Source: Niveispirillum sp943370215 (GTDB lineage: Bacteria > Pseudomonadota > Alphaproteobacteria > Azospirillales > Azospirillaceae). Taken from it: a stretch of DNA of 64,000 nucleotides. The first letter of the stretch is position 1; the number at the start of each line of letters is the position of its first letter. Location of the stretch: NCBI GenBank assembly GCA_943370215.1, contig CALRQC020000008.1, positions 62,001 to 126,000 of the forward strand, in the 5' to 3' direction. Made by a program: the position numbers and the translations under genes. The notes below the pieces were generated by a model that worked only from the letters and a program-made list of their open reading frames with translations, searched no databases and had not been told where the DNA came from. Positions 42,431-51,143 of this stretch are shown here, one piece after another.

Positions 42431-45337
42431 GTGGACCGTCGCCAACTTTTGCTTGGAACTGCCGGTATCGGCACTGCACTTGCCGTGAAGGGCTGGCTGC
42501 CCAGTACGGCCACCGGGGCCAAGCTGGCACCGGTGGATGGATTTCCCATGCCATCACCGCTGGATGGCCCCTTTCCCCGGTTGCCGGAGACTGATCCATC
42601 ACGCAGCCTGCTGGACCTGGGCTGGCGTTTCCATGAAGGCGATATCGCCACACCGATTCCCGTGGGCCACCACGCGACATATCTTTCCGTAAAGGCTGGC
42701 AATGCCGGCGGGGCGGCATCCCCCAGCTATGATGACAGCGACTGGCCGCCGGTACGGCTGCCCCATGACTGGGCCGCCGCACAACCCTTTGTGGAGAACG
42801 CCAATATTTCTCAAGGTTATCGGCCGCGCGGCATCGGCTGGTATCGCCGCACCCTGAGACTGGACCCATCGGATCGCGGCAAGACCATTGAAATACATTT
42901 CGGTGCCATCGCGACCAATGCCACCATCTGGGTGAATGGTAGCATCGTGGCCCATAATTGGTCTGGTTATAACAGCCTGTATGTCGATCTTACCCCGTTC
43001 GCCCGTTTCGGCGATGACCTGAATGTCATCGCCATTCGTGTCGATGCCAACGCCATGGAGGGCTGGTGGTATGAGGGCGCCGGGCTTTATCGTCACGTTT
43101 GGCTGATCCGCCGCGCACCGGCCGCCATTATCAGCGATGGTATCCATTGCGATCCACGCCATGGGGCAGACGGGCGCTGGCTGGTTCCTGTCACCGCCAC
43201 GCTCGCCAATATAGAAACCGCCCCGGTGACAGTGCTGGTGGAAACCACTTTGCTGGATCCGGACGGCAGGGAGATCGCCACGGCAAAGGGCCCGTTGACA
43301 ATCCCGGTCCTGGACCGGGCGAAGATCGCACTGCAGCTTGATCCAGGGCCGGTCCGGCTCTGGTCAGTGGAACAGCCGACCCTTTACGCGGTGCGAACGC
43401 GGATTTTGCGGAATGGCGGCGTCACAGACGAGCGCACCTGTTTCATCGGCTTCCGAACCATCCGCTTTGATGCCGACCAGGGCTTTTTCCTCAATAACCA
43501 GCCGGTTAAACTGAAGGGCGTCTGCCTTCACCAGGATCATGCCGGCGTCGGCGTAGCCGTGCCGGACAGCCTGATCCTGTGGCGGCTGGAACGGCTGAAG
43601 GCCATGGGCTGCAACGCCATCCGCATGTCGCACAATGCGCCCAATGCCGAAATGCTGGATTGGTGCGACCGGCTGGGCTTCCTGGTGATGGATGAGAACC
43701 GGCTGTTCAACCCCGCGCCCGATTATATGGCCCAACTGGAATGGCTGGTGCGACGCGACCGCAACCATCCTTCCGTCATCCTCTGGTCAGTCTTCAATGA
43801 GGAGCCGATGCAGGGCACCGAGTCGGGGGTTGAGATGGTGCGCCGCATGGTGGCGGCGGTCAAACGACTGGATGACAGCCGGCCGGTGACGGCGGCGATG
43901 AATGGTTCCTTCTACGACCCTGTGAATGTCTCCACCGTCGTCGATGTGATGGGCTTCAACTATTACCAGGAGCATTATGACCGGTTCCATGCCCTGAACC
44001 CGACCAAACCCATCACCAGTTCGGAAGATACCAGCGCCTATCAGACGCGCGGCGCCTTCCACACCGATCCAGCGCGCAACATCATCACGTCTTACGACAC
44101 GGAGGCAACAAGCTGGGGCAACACCCACCGGCAGAGCTGGAAGAATATCGCCGAGCGTCCGTTCATCGCCGGCGGCTTCGTCTGGACCGGTTTTGATTAT
44201 CATGGGGAGCCCACCCCGCATGTCTGGCCCAGCATTGCCAGTTTCTTCGGCATCCTGGATCTGTGCGGTTTTCCCAAAACCGCCTTCGGCATTCATGCGG
44301 CACACTGGGTTGATGATCGCCCCGTCATCTTCATGGCCCCGCATTGGACCTGGCCCGGTCGCGAGGGCCAGATGGTGAAGGTCTTTATCAGCAGCAATGC
44401 CGACGAGATCATCCTGAAGCTGAACGGGCAGGAAATCGGGCGGCAGAAGGCCGACCGCTTCATGGGCAATGAATGGGATGTCCCTTATGCCCCCGGCCGG
44501 ATCGAGGCACTGGCCCTGCGGGGCGGCAAGCTGGTGGCCTCTGCGATGCACGAGACGGCGGGGGCCCCGGTGGCGCTGCGCCTGACGCCCAGCCGCACCG
44601 CCATGGCAGGCGATGGAGAGGAGGCACAGCCGATCACCATTGATGCTATCGATGCCAAGGGCCGCCACGTCCCCACGGCCAACCTGATGACGCGCTTTCA
44701 GGTCGACGGGGCCGGCATCATCGGGGTCGGCAATGGCGACCCCAATTGCCATGAACCGGAACAAGGCAACAGCCGCTCCCTGTTCAATGGTCTGGCGCAG
44801 ATCATCATCCGGGCCGATCAGGGCAAGGGGTGCATTTCCCTGCGGGCGGAGGCCGATGGACTGAAACCGGCCCGGCTCTCCATCGACCGGCTGGCAGCTT
44901 CCCCCCGCCCACAGGTGCCGGTGACGCCGCCGCGTCTGGCCCTGGATGAATGGCGCCGCTCTCCCCTATTGTCGGAAAAACCGGCCCCCAGTCTGGCCCC
45001 TGCCGATGGTGACAATAATAGCTGGGCTTTCCTGCGTGCCGGGACGCCCACGCCAGCGGAGTCCCAACCCGGCTGGCGGGTCTATCGTACCCGCTTCCAA
45101 CCCTGGAAGCGGATGGCAGCCGAAGGGGGCCTGCTCCGCTTCGAAAAGTTGGGCGGCCGTGCTGAACTCTGGGTCGATGGCCATCTAGTCGCGGAAAAGT
45201 CTGCTATCGGACCTGAGCCGCTGGAGGCCACCGTGCCCCCTGGCGGCGGGATGCGCAGCGTCGTCCTGCTGGTGGAATCAGCTACCGGCGCACCATCAGG
45301 CCTATTGAGCAAGGTCAGCGCCCTGACCGGCGGATAA
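42431..45337 (+). CDS. GH2 beta-galactosidase, Tat-exported
   Basis: A 968-residue enzyme. I chose GTG 42431 (GGAG 8 bases before), giving the twin-arginine start VDRRQLLLGTAGIGTALAVK; upstream in-frame codons exist. A sugar-binding domain (RLPHDWAAAQPFVEN, IGWYRRTLRLDPSDRGK), an immunoglobulin-like domain and the barrel follow. The barrel has the acid/base Glu457 in ILWSVFNEEPMQ and the nucleophile Glu558 in SYDTEATSWG, then GGFVWTGFDYHGEPTPHVWP. Extra beta domains form the C-terminal third. The WTGFDY-GEPTP form marks the large exported beta-galactosidases of glycan-degrading bacteria. It would remove terminal galactose, for example from Lewis a antennae. Confidence 0.88.
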   Translation: MDRRQLLLGTAGIGTALAVKGWLPSTATGAKLAPVDGFPMPSPLDGPFPRLPETDPSRSLLDLGWRFHEGDIATPIPVGHHATYLSVKAGNAGGAASPSYDDSDWPPVRLPHDWAAAQPFVENANISQGYRPRGIGWYRRTLRLDPSDRGKTIEIHFGAIATNATIWVNGSIVAHNWSGYNSLYVDLTPFARFGDDLNVIAIRVDANAMEGWWYEGAGLYRHVWLIRRAPAAIISDGIHCDPRHGADGRWLVPVTATLANIETAPVTVLVETTLLDPDGREIATAKGPLTIPVLDRAKIALQLDPGPVRLWSVEQPTLYAVRTRILRNGGVTDERTCFIGFRTIRFDADQGFFLNNQPVKLKGVCLHQDHAGVGVAVPDSLILWRLERLKAMGCNAIRMSHNAPNAEMLDWCDRLGFLVMDENRLFNPAPDYMAQLEWLVRRDRNHPSVILWSVFNEEPMQGTESGVEMVRRMVAAVKRLDDSRPVTAAMNGSFYDPVNVSTVVDVMGFNYYQEHYDRFHALNPTKPITSSEDTSAYQTRGAFHTDPARNIITSYDTEATSWGNTHRQSWKNIAERPFIAGGFVWTGFDYHGEPTPHVWPSIASFFGILDLCGFPKTAFGIHAAHWVDDRPVIFMAPHWTWPGREGQMVKVFISSNADEIILKLNGQEIGRQKADRFMGNEWDVPYAPGRIEALALRGGKLVASAMHETAGAPVALRLTPSRTAMAGDGEEAQPITIDAIDAKGRHVPTANLMTRFQVDGAGIIGVGNGDPNCHEPEQGNSRSLFNGLAQIIIRADQGKGCISLRAEADGLKPARLSIDRLAASPRPQVPVTPPRLALDEWRRSPLLSEKPAPSLAPADGDNNSWAFLRAGTPTPAESQPGWRVYRTRFQPWKRMAAEGGLLRFEKLGGRAELWVDGHLVAEKSAIGPEPLEATVPPGGGMRSVVLLVESATGAPSGLLSKVSALTGG

Positions 45338-45414
45338 AGCCGGTGGGCATGGCTTCTCAACGGTTTACGGTGTTATGCTGCGGCGGCCTATGAGGAACCG
45401 AGCCGGAACCGATC

Positions 45415-46683
45415 ATGCACCATGCCCCATCCTGGTACGCTGACACTGCCCATCCAGCCCCCGCCCGCCCGATGCTGGTGGGGGATACGCGCGCGGATGT
45501 CTGCATCGTCGGCGCCGGTTATACCGGGCTGGTGACGGCCATCGAACTGGCCAAGCGTGGCCTGTCGGTGGTGGTGCTGGAAGCGGCGAGGGTCGGTTGG
45601 GGGGCGTCGGGGCGCAATGGCGGCCAGATCGTTACCGGTTACAACAAATCCATCGCTGAAATTGAACACATGGTGGGCAAGGCAGATGCCCGCCGGCTTT
45701 GGGATTTATCGGAAGAGGCCAAGCAGATGCTGGCCGAACTGGTGGACCAGCACCAGATCGATTGTGATCTGAAATGGGGGTATCTGCTGGCAGCCCTGAA
45801 GCCGCGCCACGTCACCGCGCTGGCGGAGCATCAGGCGGAGCTGGATGGGTTAGGCTATGCAAAATCCCGCCTGGTGGGTCAGGCGGAGATGCGGGAGATG
45901 GTGGCCACCAAATCCTACCTCAGCGGTCTTTACGATTCAGGGTCGGGCCAATTGCATCCGCTGAACTACGCGCTGGGGCTGGCGCACGCTGCGGAAGGGC
46001 TGGGCGTGCGGATCCATGAGGATAGCCGGGTGGTGCGCATCGAAACCGGCGAACAGCCCTTCGCCACCACCGCCACCGGCAAGGTCAGTGCGCGTTATCT
46101 GGTGCTGGCCGGCAATGCCTATCTGGGCGGGTTGGCCGGTGCTGCCCGCAGCCGGATCATGCCCGCCGGCACCTATATGATCGGCACCGCACCGATGGAC
46201 CCGGCCAGGGCGGAAGCCCTGATCCCCAGCGGCATCGCCGTGGCCGATATCAACTTCGCCCTCAACTATTACCGCCGCTCACCCGACCACCGGTTCCTGT
46301 TCGGCGGGGGTGTCAGCTATTCCGGCTTCGATGCGCCGGGCCTGAAACAGAGCCTGCGCCGCACCATGTTGCGTTACTTCCCGCAACTGGTCGATCTGGG
46401 GATTGATTATCTCTGGGGCGGGCATGTCGCCATTACCATGAACCGCCTGCCCCATCTGGGTCGGCTCAGCCCCACCACCTATTTCGCCCAGGGCTATAGC
46501 GGCCATGGCGTGGCCCTGACGGCCGTGGCTGGCCGGGTGATCGCAGAGGCCATCGGTACCCAGGCCGAACGGTTCGATATTTTCGCCCGCATCCCGCATC
46601 AACCCTTCCCAGGGGGACAGGCCCTGCGGATGCCGGCCTTGGTCTTGGCCATGACCTGGTACCGGCTGCGCGATTTATTGTAA
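45415..46683 (+). CDS. puuB: FAD-dependent amine oxidoreductase, PuuB/OrdL-like
   Basis: A 422-residue member of the DAO flavoprotein family. The FAD-binding Rossmann motif is VCIVGAGYTGLVTAIELAKRG at about 31-51 (written here in part: GAGYTGL), followed by GWGASGRNGGQIVTGY and a C-terminal RLPHLGRLSPTTYFAQGYSG. These features are those of gamma-glutamylputrescine oxidase, which oxidises gamma-glutamyl-putrescine during putrescine breakdown. A putrescine ABC transporter lies 6-10 kb downstream on the other strand. The substrate is inference. A strong hairpin follows the stop. Confidence 0.8.
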   Translation: MHHAPSWYADTAHPAPARPMLVGDTRADVCIVGAGYTGLVTAIELAKRGLSVVVLEAARVGWGASGRNGGQIVTGYNKSIAEIEHMVGKADARRLWDLSEEAKQMLAELVDQHQIDCDLKWGYLLAALKPRHVTALAEHQAELDGLGYAKSRLVGQAEMREMVATKSYLSGLYDSGSGQLHPLNYALGLAHAAEGLGVRIHEDSRVVRIETGEQPFATTATGKVSARYLVLAGNAYLGGLAGAARSRIMPAGTYMIGTAPMDPARAEALIPSGIAVADINFALNYYRRSPDHRFLFGGGVSYSGFDAPGLKQSLRRTMLRYFPQLVDLGIDYLWGGHVAITMNRLPHLGRLSPTTYFAQGYSGHGVALTAVAGRVIAEAIGTQAERFDIFARIPHQPFPGGQALRMPALVLAMTWYRLRDLL

Positions 46684-46685
46684 CA

Positions 46686-46722
46686 CCCCTTTCGCCAAAG
46701 GTTTGACCTTTGGCGAAAGGGG
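46686..46722. terminator. Strong hairpin after the puuB-like gene
   Basis: Perfect 16-base stem (46686-46701 with 46707-46722, CCCCTTTCGCCAAAGG type) with a TTTGA loop, three bases after the stop. There is no T tract on the plus strand, so termination strength is uncertain. Confidence 0.6.
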
Positions 46723-46751
46723 GAGCCACCGGATGGCGGCACCCGGCGCAT

Positions 46752-46797
46752 AAGAAAAAACAAAATCCGCCTTGATCGGTCAGGATCAAGGCGGATT
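46752..46797 (-). terminator. Rho-independent terminator of the FKBP gene pair
   Basis: A 14-base perfect stem (46764-46777 with 46784-46797) is followed on the minus strand by TTTGTTTTTTC. It lies downstream of the FKBP gene at 46841. Confidence 0.9.
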
Positions 46798-46840
46798 GGT
46801 ACCAGACGCACAGCAAACCGGTCGGGCCGAAGCCCCGACC

Positions 46841-47395
46841 TTACCGAATCATGTTCGGGTTCAGCAGCAGGTTGGTATTGTCAGGCTTGCGCGTGGCCAG
46901 CAATTCGATGGTGAACAGCAAGGTGGACCCGCCAGGGATGCTGCCGGGTTGACCACGGGCGCCATAGCCCAGCTCGGACGGGACCGCCAGTTCCCAGGTC
47001 TCCCCCACCTTCATCATCGGGATGGCTTCCTGCCAGCCGCGAATCAAGCCGGAAAGCGGGAAGGAAGCCGGGCGCCCCCGGGTATAGGAACTGTCGAACA
47101 CGGTGCCATCAATCAGCACCCCGCGATAATGTACCGTCACTTCATCCGTCAGGGCCGGGCGGGGCGCATTGCCCACCGCCTGCTTGATGACCCGGAACTG
47201 CAGACCGCTGGGCGTGGTCCGCCAGCCGGGCTTCTTGGCGTTTTCCACCAGATACTGCTTTTGTGGATCCAGGCGCGGCAGAGCCAGCGCCGCATCACCG
47301 GAAGCCGGTGCCGCCGGCTGCTGAGCGACAACCGGCAGGGCCTGGAAAACCAGCAGGGCAGCGGCAAGAATGGCGGGCTTGAACAGGACGGACAT
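46841..47395 (-). CDS. Exported FKBP-type peptidyl-prolyl isomerase
   Basis: A 184-residue protein with a signal peptide (MSVLFKPAILAAALLVFQAL) and one FKBP domain in the C-terminal 115 residues: VTVHYRGVLIDGTVFDSSY, RGRPASFPLSGLIRGWQEAI, MMKVGETWELAVPSELGYG and GSTLLFTIELL. It would speed proline isomerisation during folding of envelope proteins. An upstream in-frame codon at 47458 would add residues without signal-peptide character. A second FKBP gene lies upstream on the same strand, with a 116-base gap. Confidence 0.88.
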   Translation of the reverse strand: MSVLFKPAILAAALLVFQALPVVAQQPAAPASGDAALALPRLDPQKQYLVENAKKPGWRTTPSGLQFRVIKQAVGNAPRPALTDEVTVHYRGVLIDGTVFDSSYTRGRPASFPLSGLIRGWQEAIPMMKVGETWELAVPSELGYGARGQPGSIPGGSTLLFTIELLATRKPDNTNLLLNPNMIR

Positions 47396-47511
47396 GAGGG
47401 CGACGGCTCCGTTCCGGCGACAACGTGAAAAGAAAAGATTTGTGGACGGGGTTAGCACGGAAGACGGCAGAGGGCCATCCCCCTTGCCGCCGCACCCGCA
47501 TCACCCCAGCA

Positions 47512-48012
47512 TCAACCGCCGCCGCCAATCTCGCTGCTCAGCTTCGGCGCTTCCAGCCCCAGCAATTCAATGGTGAACAGCAAGGTGGCATCGGGCGGCA
47601 CCTTGCCGGTGGATGATCCACGCGCGCCATAGCCCAGGTTGGCCGGCACGGCGATTTCCCACTTATCGCCGACATGCATCAGGGGCAATACCTCCCTCCA
47701 GCCGGCAATCACCCGCGTCAACTGCAGGCGAACGGGCTTGCGCCCCTTGGCCGTATCGTCAAACACGGTGCCGTTCAGCAGGCTGCCGCGATAATGCAGG
47801 GTGGCATAATCGGTCAGCAGCGGTCCCCTGCCCTTGCCGGGGCCCGCCTCCACCACCCGGTAACGCACGCCACCGGGCGTGGCCTTCCAGCCGGCCGCAT
47901 CCAGGGACTGGAGATATTCCCCCTCCGGCAAGGGTGCCGCCCGCGCCAGCGACGGCACCAAGGGGGACAGCAGGAAGGCGAACAAGGCGCCCAGAACGCG
48001 CAACATCCTCAC
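47512..48012 (-). CDS. Exported FKBP-type peptidyl-prolyl isomerase, second copy
   Basis: A 166-residue paralogue of the neighbouring isomerase: a signal peptide (MRMLRVLGALFAFLLSPLVP) and an FKBP domain (ATLHYRGSLLNGTVFDDTA, VIAGWREVLPLMHVGDKWEI, PANLGYGARG, TLLFTIELLGLE). The GTG at 48012 follows AGGAGGAG with 5-base spacing and overlaps the stop of the upstream gene (GTGA), so translation of the two is probably coupled. ATG 48006 is an alternative. Confidence 0.87.
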   Translation of the reverse strand: MRMLRVLGALFAFLLSPLVPSLARAAPLPEGEYLQSLDAAGWKATPGGVRYRVVEAGPGKGRGPLLTDYATLHYRGSLLNGTVFDDTAKGRKPVRLQLTRVIAGWREVLPLMHVGDKWEIAVPANLGYGARGSSTGKVPPDATLLFTIELLGLEAPKLSSEIGGGG

Positions 48013-48653
48013 TTCTTCTCCTCCTGAAAGGCGGGCGGCACCCGTCCCGCCTCCGGCTCCATCTCCATCATCCGCAAGCCGGGCGGTGGGGTGAACAAAG
48101 CCGCATCCTGCGGCCCGCGTTTGATATCGGACAGGCGCATGGCCATGTCGATCGGCCCGGCAGCATCGCTCACCTTGCCTTCAATCCGCATATAGATGCC
48201 GTCAGGCGTGGACCAGACGGTGCCATCAAAGGCACCCCCTTGCGGGAAACTGTCCTGCACCCGATAGCGCGTCACCTTTTCGCCGGCCAGCGTCTCCGCC
48301 CCCTGTGGCTTGGCCTCCAGCCCGGCCAGGGCGGCCGGTACCACCCCCACTTCCGGATCGGTGATGTCGATCTGCATGGCCATCCGGCTTTCGGGCTGGA
48401 TGACGATGGCCTTCTGTTGGTCCGGGCGCACGATCAGCAGATTGTTCAAGCCATCAACCCGGCTTTCGCGGCGTTCCTTGCCATGGTCATGGTGGACCAC
48501 CGCTTCCAGGACGGCGCCATTGATGGTCAGCGTCTGGCGGGCCTGATATTGCGCGGCCGGGGCCGGCAGATGTTCGGCCAGCGCAGGTGCCGCCGGCAAC
48601 AGCAGCAGGCCGGCGGCGACAAGCCACCTGACCCGGTGATGATGTGCACTCAT
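48009..48653 (-). CDS. Exported protein of unknown function (DUF4412-like)
   Basis: A 214-residue protein with a signal peptide (RWLVAAGLLLLPAAPALA). The body has beta-strand character (YQARQTLTINGAVLEAVVHH, LLIVRPDQQKAIVIQPESRM, GEKVTRYRVQD, GTVWSTPDGIYMRIEGKVSD), similar in layout to LolA-like or DUF4412 periplasmic proteins, but I cannot assign a function. It starts a three-gene unit with the two FKBP isomerases. ATG 48653 has AGGGAG 9 bases upstream; a GTG at 48659 is possible. Confidence 0.65.
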   Translation of the reverse strand: MSAHHHRVRWLVAAGLLLLPAAPALAEHLPAPAAQYQARQTLTINGAVLEAVVHHDHGKERRESRVDGLNNLLIVRPDQQKAIVIQPESRMAMQIDITDPEVGVVPAALAGLEAKPQGAETLAGEKVTRYRVQDSFPQGGAFDGTVWSTPDGIYMRIEGKVSDAAGPIDMAMRLSDIKRGPQDAALFTPPPGLRMMEMEPEAGRVPPAFQEEKK

Positions 48654-48843
48654 GGTCACAAGCTCCCTGTCTCAAGCCCAGAGCGGGCAGCCTTTCCCGG
48701 CGCGAGGGTACGGCGGGGAGGAAAGCGGGGCAAGCCGGATGAACCGGAGCGTGCCACCTTGACCCCTTATACTCCGCCGGAGCATAAGGGATATGCCCGG
48801 CCCGATTCTCCACCCCAGCGGCCGGAACGGGACCGGAAGCAGA

Positions 48844-50517
48844 ATGACCGATCAACTGACCATCGCGCTGGCACAGATCAACCCCACCGTTGGGGCGCTT
48901 GACCATAATGCCGGGCTTATCCTGGCCGCCCGCGATGAAGCGGCCCGATCCGGCGCCGATCTTGTGGTTTATCCCGAATTGTCGGTCAGCGGCTATCCGC
49001 CCGAAGATCTGGTGCTGAAGCCCTTCTTCCTGGATAAGGTGGAAGATGTGGTGCAGGCCCTGGCCGCCCGCACCGCCGATGGCGGCCCCGCCCTGCTGGT
49101 GGGGGCCCCCTGGCGGGTGGAAGGGCGGCGTCACAATGCGGCCTTGCTGCTGGATGGCGGCAAGATCCAGGCGATCCGCCTGAAACATGACCTGCCCAAT
49201 TACGGCCCCTTTGATGAAAAGCGGGTGTTCGACGCTGGCCCCCTGCCCGGCCCGGTCAATTTCCGGGGCGTCCGGCTGGGTGTGCTGGTCTGCGAAGACA
49301 TGTGGAAGCCGGATGTTACCGAAACCCTGGCGGAGACCGGGGCCGAACTGCTGGTGGTGCCCAATGGCAGCCCGTTTGAGCTGGAGAAGGTCGACCGCCG
49401 CCTGTCGCTGGCCGTAGCCCGCGTCACCGAAACCGGCCTGCCCCTGATCTATCTCAATCAGGTGGGCGGGCAGGATGAGCTGGTGTTCGATGGCGCCAGC
49501 TTCGCGCTCAATGCCGACAAGGGACTGGTGGCCCAGATGCCGGCCTTCGTGGAATACGTCGCCATCACCCGCTGGACTCGCGGGGCCGATGGCTGGGTGG
49601 GCCGGTCCGATGAAATGGTGCCGCCGCCGGAATCCCTGGCCGCCATTTATGGGGCCATGGTGCTTGGCCTGCGCGATTATGTCGGCAAAAACGGCTTTCC
49701 CGGTGTAATCCTGGGCATGTCGGGCGGCATTGATTCGGCGATTTCCGCTGCCGTGGCAGTGGATGCGCTGGGGCCGGAGAAGGTGCATTGCGTGATGATG
49801 CCCAGCCCCTATACCAGCCAGGACAGCCTGGATGACGCGGCGGAATGCGCCGGGCTGCTGGGCTGCCGCATCGATACCATCTCCATCGGCCCGGCCATGC
49901 AGGCCTTCGACACCATGCTGGCCCCCAGCTTCAGCGGCCGGGCTGCCGACATCACGGAAGAGAATCTGCAAAGCCGGTCGCGCGGCGTCACCTTGATGGC
50001 GCTCTCCAACAAATTTGGCGGCATGGTGCTGTCCACCGGCAACAAGTCAGAAATGTCGGTCGGCTATGCCACGCTCTATGGCGACATGTGCGGCGGCTAT
50101 TCGGTGCTGAAGGATGTTTACAAGACCACCGTTTACCGTCTGTCGCACTGGCGGAACCAGAATCACCCGACCGGCGGGCTGGGCCCCGCGGGCCGGGTGA
50201 TTCCCGAGCGGATCATCACCAAGGCCCCCACCGCCGAATTGAAACCCGACCAGAAAGACCAGGACACCCTGCCGGAATACGCCATACTGGATGATATCCT
50301 GGAATGTCTGGTCGAACGCGATATGGCGTTGGCCGATATCGTCGCGCGCGGCCACGATGCCGAAACGGTCAACCGCGTCTGGCGGATGCTGGACCGGGCC
50401 GAATATAAGCGGCGGCAGGCACCACCGGGCGTGAAGATCACCTCACGCAGCTTTGGCAAGGACCGCCGCTATCCAATCACCAGCGGGTTGCTGTCCCTCT
50501 TGCGCCGCACTTTATGA
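48844..50517 (+). CDS. nadE: Glutamine-dependent NAD+ synthetase
   Basis: A 557-residue two-domain enzyme making NAD+ from deamido-NAD+, ATP and glutamine. The N-terminal nitrilase-like glutaminase (about 1-260) has VVYPELSVSGYPPEDLVLK with the catalytic Glu, LKHDLPNYGPFDEKRVF with the Lys, and LVCEDMW with the Cys. The synthetase domain has the P-loop GMSGGIDSAISAAVAVDALG near residue 293, and SRGVTLMALSNKFGGMVLST and LSTGNKSEMSVGYATLYGDM in overlapping parts. I chose ATG 48844, where the nitrilase domain begins. Confidence 0.96.
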   Translation: MTDQLTIALAQINPTVGALDHNAGLILAARDEAARSGADLVVYPELSVSGYPPEDLVLKPFFLDKVEDVVQALAARTADGGPALLVGAPWRVEGRRHNAALLLDGGKIQAIRLKHDLPNYGPFDEKRVFDAGPLPGPVNFRGVRLGVLVCEDMWKPDVTETLAETGAELLVVPNGSPFELEKVDRRLSLAVARVTETGLPLIYLNQVGGQDELVFDGASFALNADKGLVAQMPAFVEYVAITRWTRGADGWVGRSDEMVPPPESLAAIYGAMVLGLRDYVGKNGFPGVILGMSGGIDSAISAAVAVDALGPEKVHCVMMPSPYTSQDSLDDAAECAGLLGCRIDTISIGPAMQAFDTMLAPSFSGRAADITEENLQSRSRGVTLMALSNKFGGMVLSTGNKSEMSVGYATLYGDMCGGYSVLKDVYKTTVYRLSHWRNQNHPTGGLGPAGRVIPERIITKAPTAELKPDQKDQDTLPEYAILDDILECLVERDMALADIVARGHDAETVNRVWRMLDRAEYKRRQAPPGVKITSRSFGKDRRYPITSGLLSLLRRTL

Positions 50518-50753
50518 AAAGGTGCAAAAGGTCAGTTCCACCAAGCTTGACAAGGCGCGGCGTGGAAACCAAAGTGCGGCCTGATCCGCCGGTAGGGTTA
50601 TGATTGTTGGCTTGTTTCAAACGATCAGTTACCCTCTGGTGGTAGCATCATACGGTTAGGCATGGAAACCCGACGCGGGTGGCTTGATTGTGCGATGATT
50701 AACATATTGACGCGATACATCTTGGCGCAACACGTTCAGGTGGGGGTTCCGCA
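50518..50753. other. Spacer between nadE and cheY
   Basis: 236 bases without a gene. It probably carries the cheY promoter; no clear operator or terminator is seen. Confidence 0.4.
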
Positions 50754-51137
50754 GTGTCCTTGAACATTCAAGTGCTGGTTGTCGACGATTATGCGACGAT
50801 GCGGCGTATCATCAGGAACCTGCTTACCCAGATCGGGTTCACGAAGATCGAAGAAGCCGCCGATGGCGCCGAAGCGCTGGCCAAGCTGCGTGCTTCCCAG
50901 TTCGGTCTGGTGATCTCTGACTGGAACATGGAACCGATGACCGGTCTGCAGCTTCTGAAGGAAGTGCGCGCCGATGTACGGCTGAAGGCCACGCCCTTCA
51001 TCATGGTGACAGCCGAATCGAAGACGGAAAATGTGATCGCGGCCAAGGAAGCCGGCGTGAACAACTACATCGTCAAGCCCTTCAACGCTGACACGCTGAA
51101 GAAGAAGATCGAAAGCGTTCTCGGCGCGCTCGGGTGA
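50754..51137 (+). CDS. cheY: Chemotaxis response regulator CheY
   Basis: A 127-residue single receiver domain. The acidic pair is in VLVVDDYATMRRIIRNLL, the phosphoacceptor Asp in GLVISDWNMEPMTGLQLL, the Thr in FIMVTAESK and the Lys in NYIVKPFNADTLKKKI. The N-terminal and C-terminal patterns are those of flagellar-motor CheY. It starts with GTG and is 6 bases upstream of a CheZ phosphatase gene, the usual pairing for signal output and removal. Confidence 0.93.
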   Translation: MSLNIQVLVVDDYATMRRIIRNLLTQIGFTKIEEAADGAEALAKLRASQFGLVISDWNMEPMTGLQLLKEVRADVRLKATPFIMVTAESKTENVIAAKEAGVNNYIVKPFNADTLKKKIESVLGALG

Positions 51138-51143
51138 TCGGCT

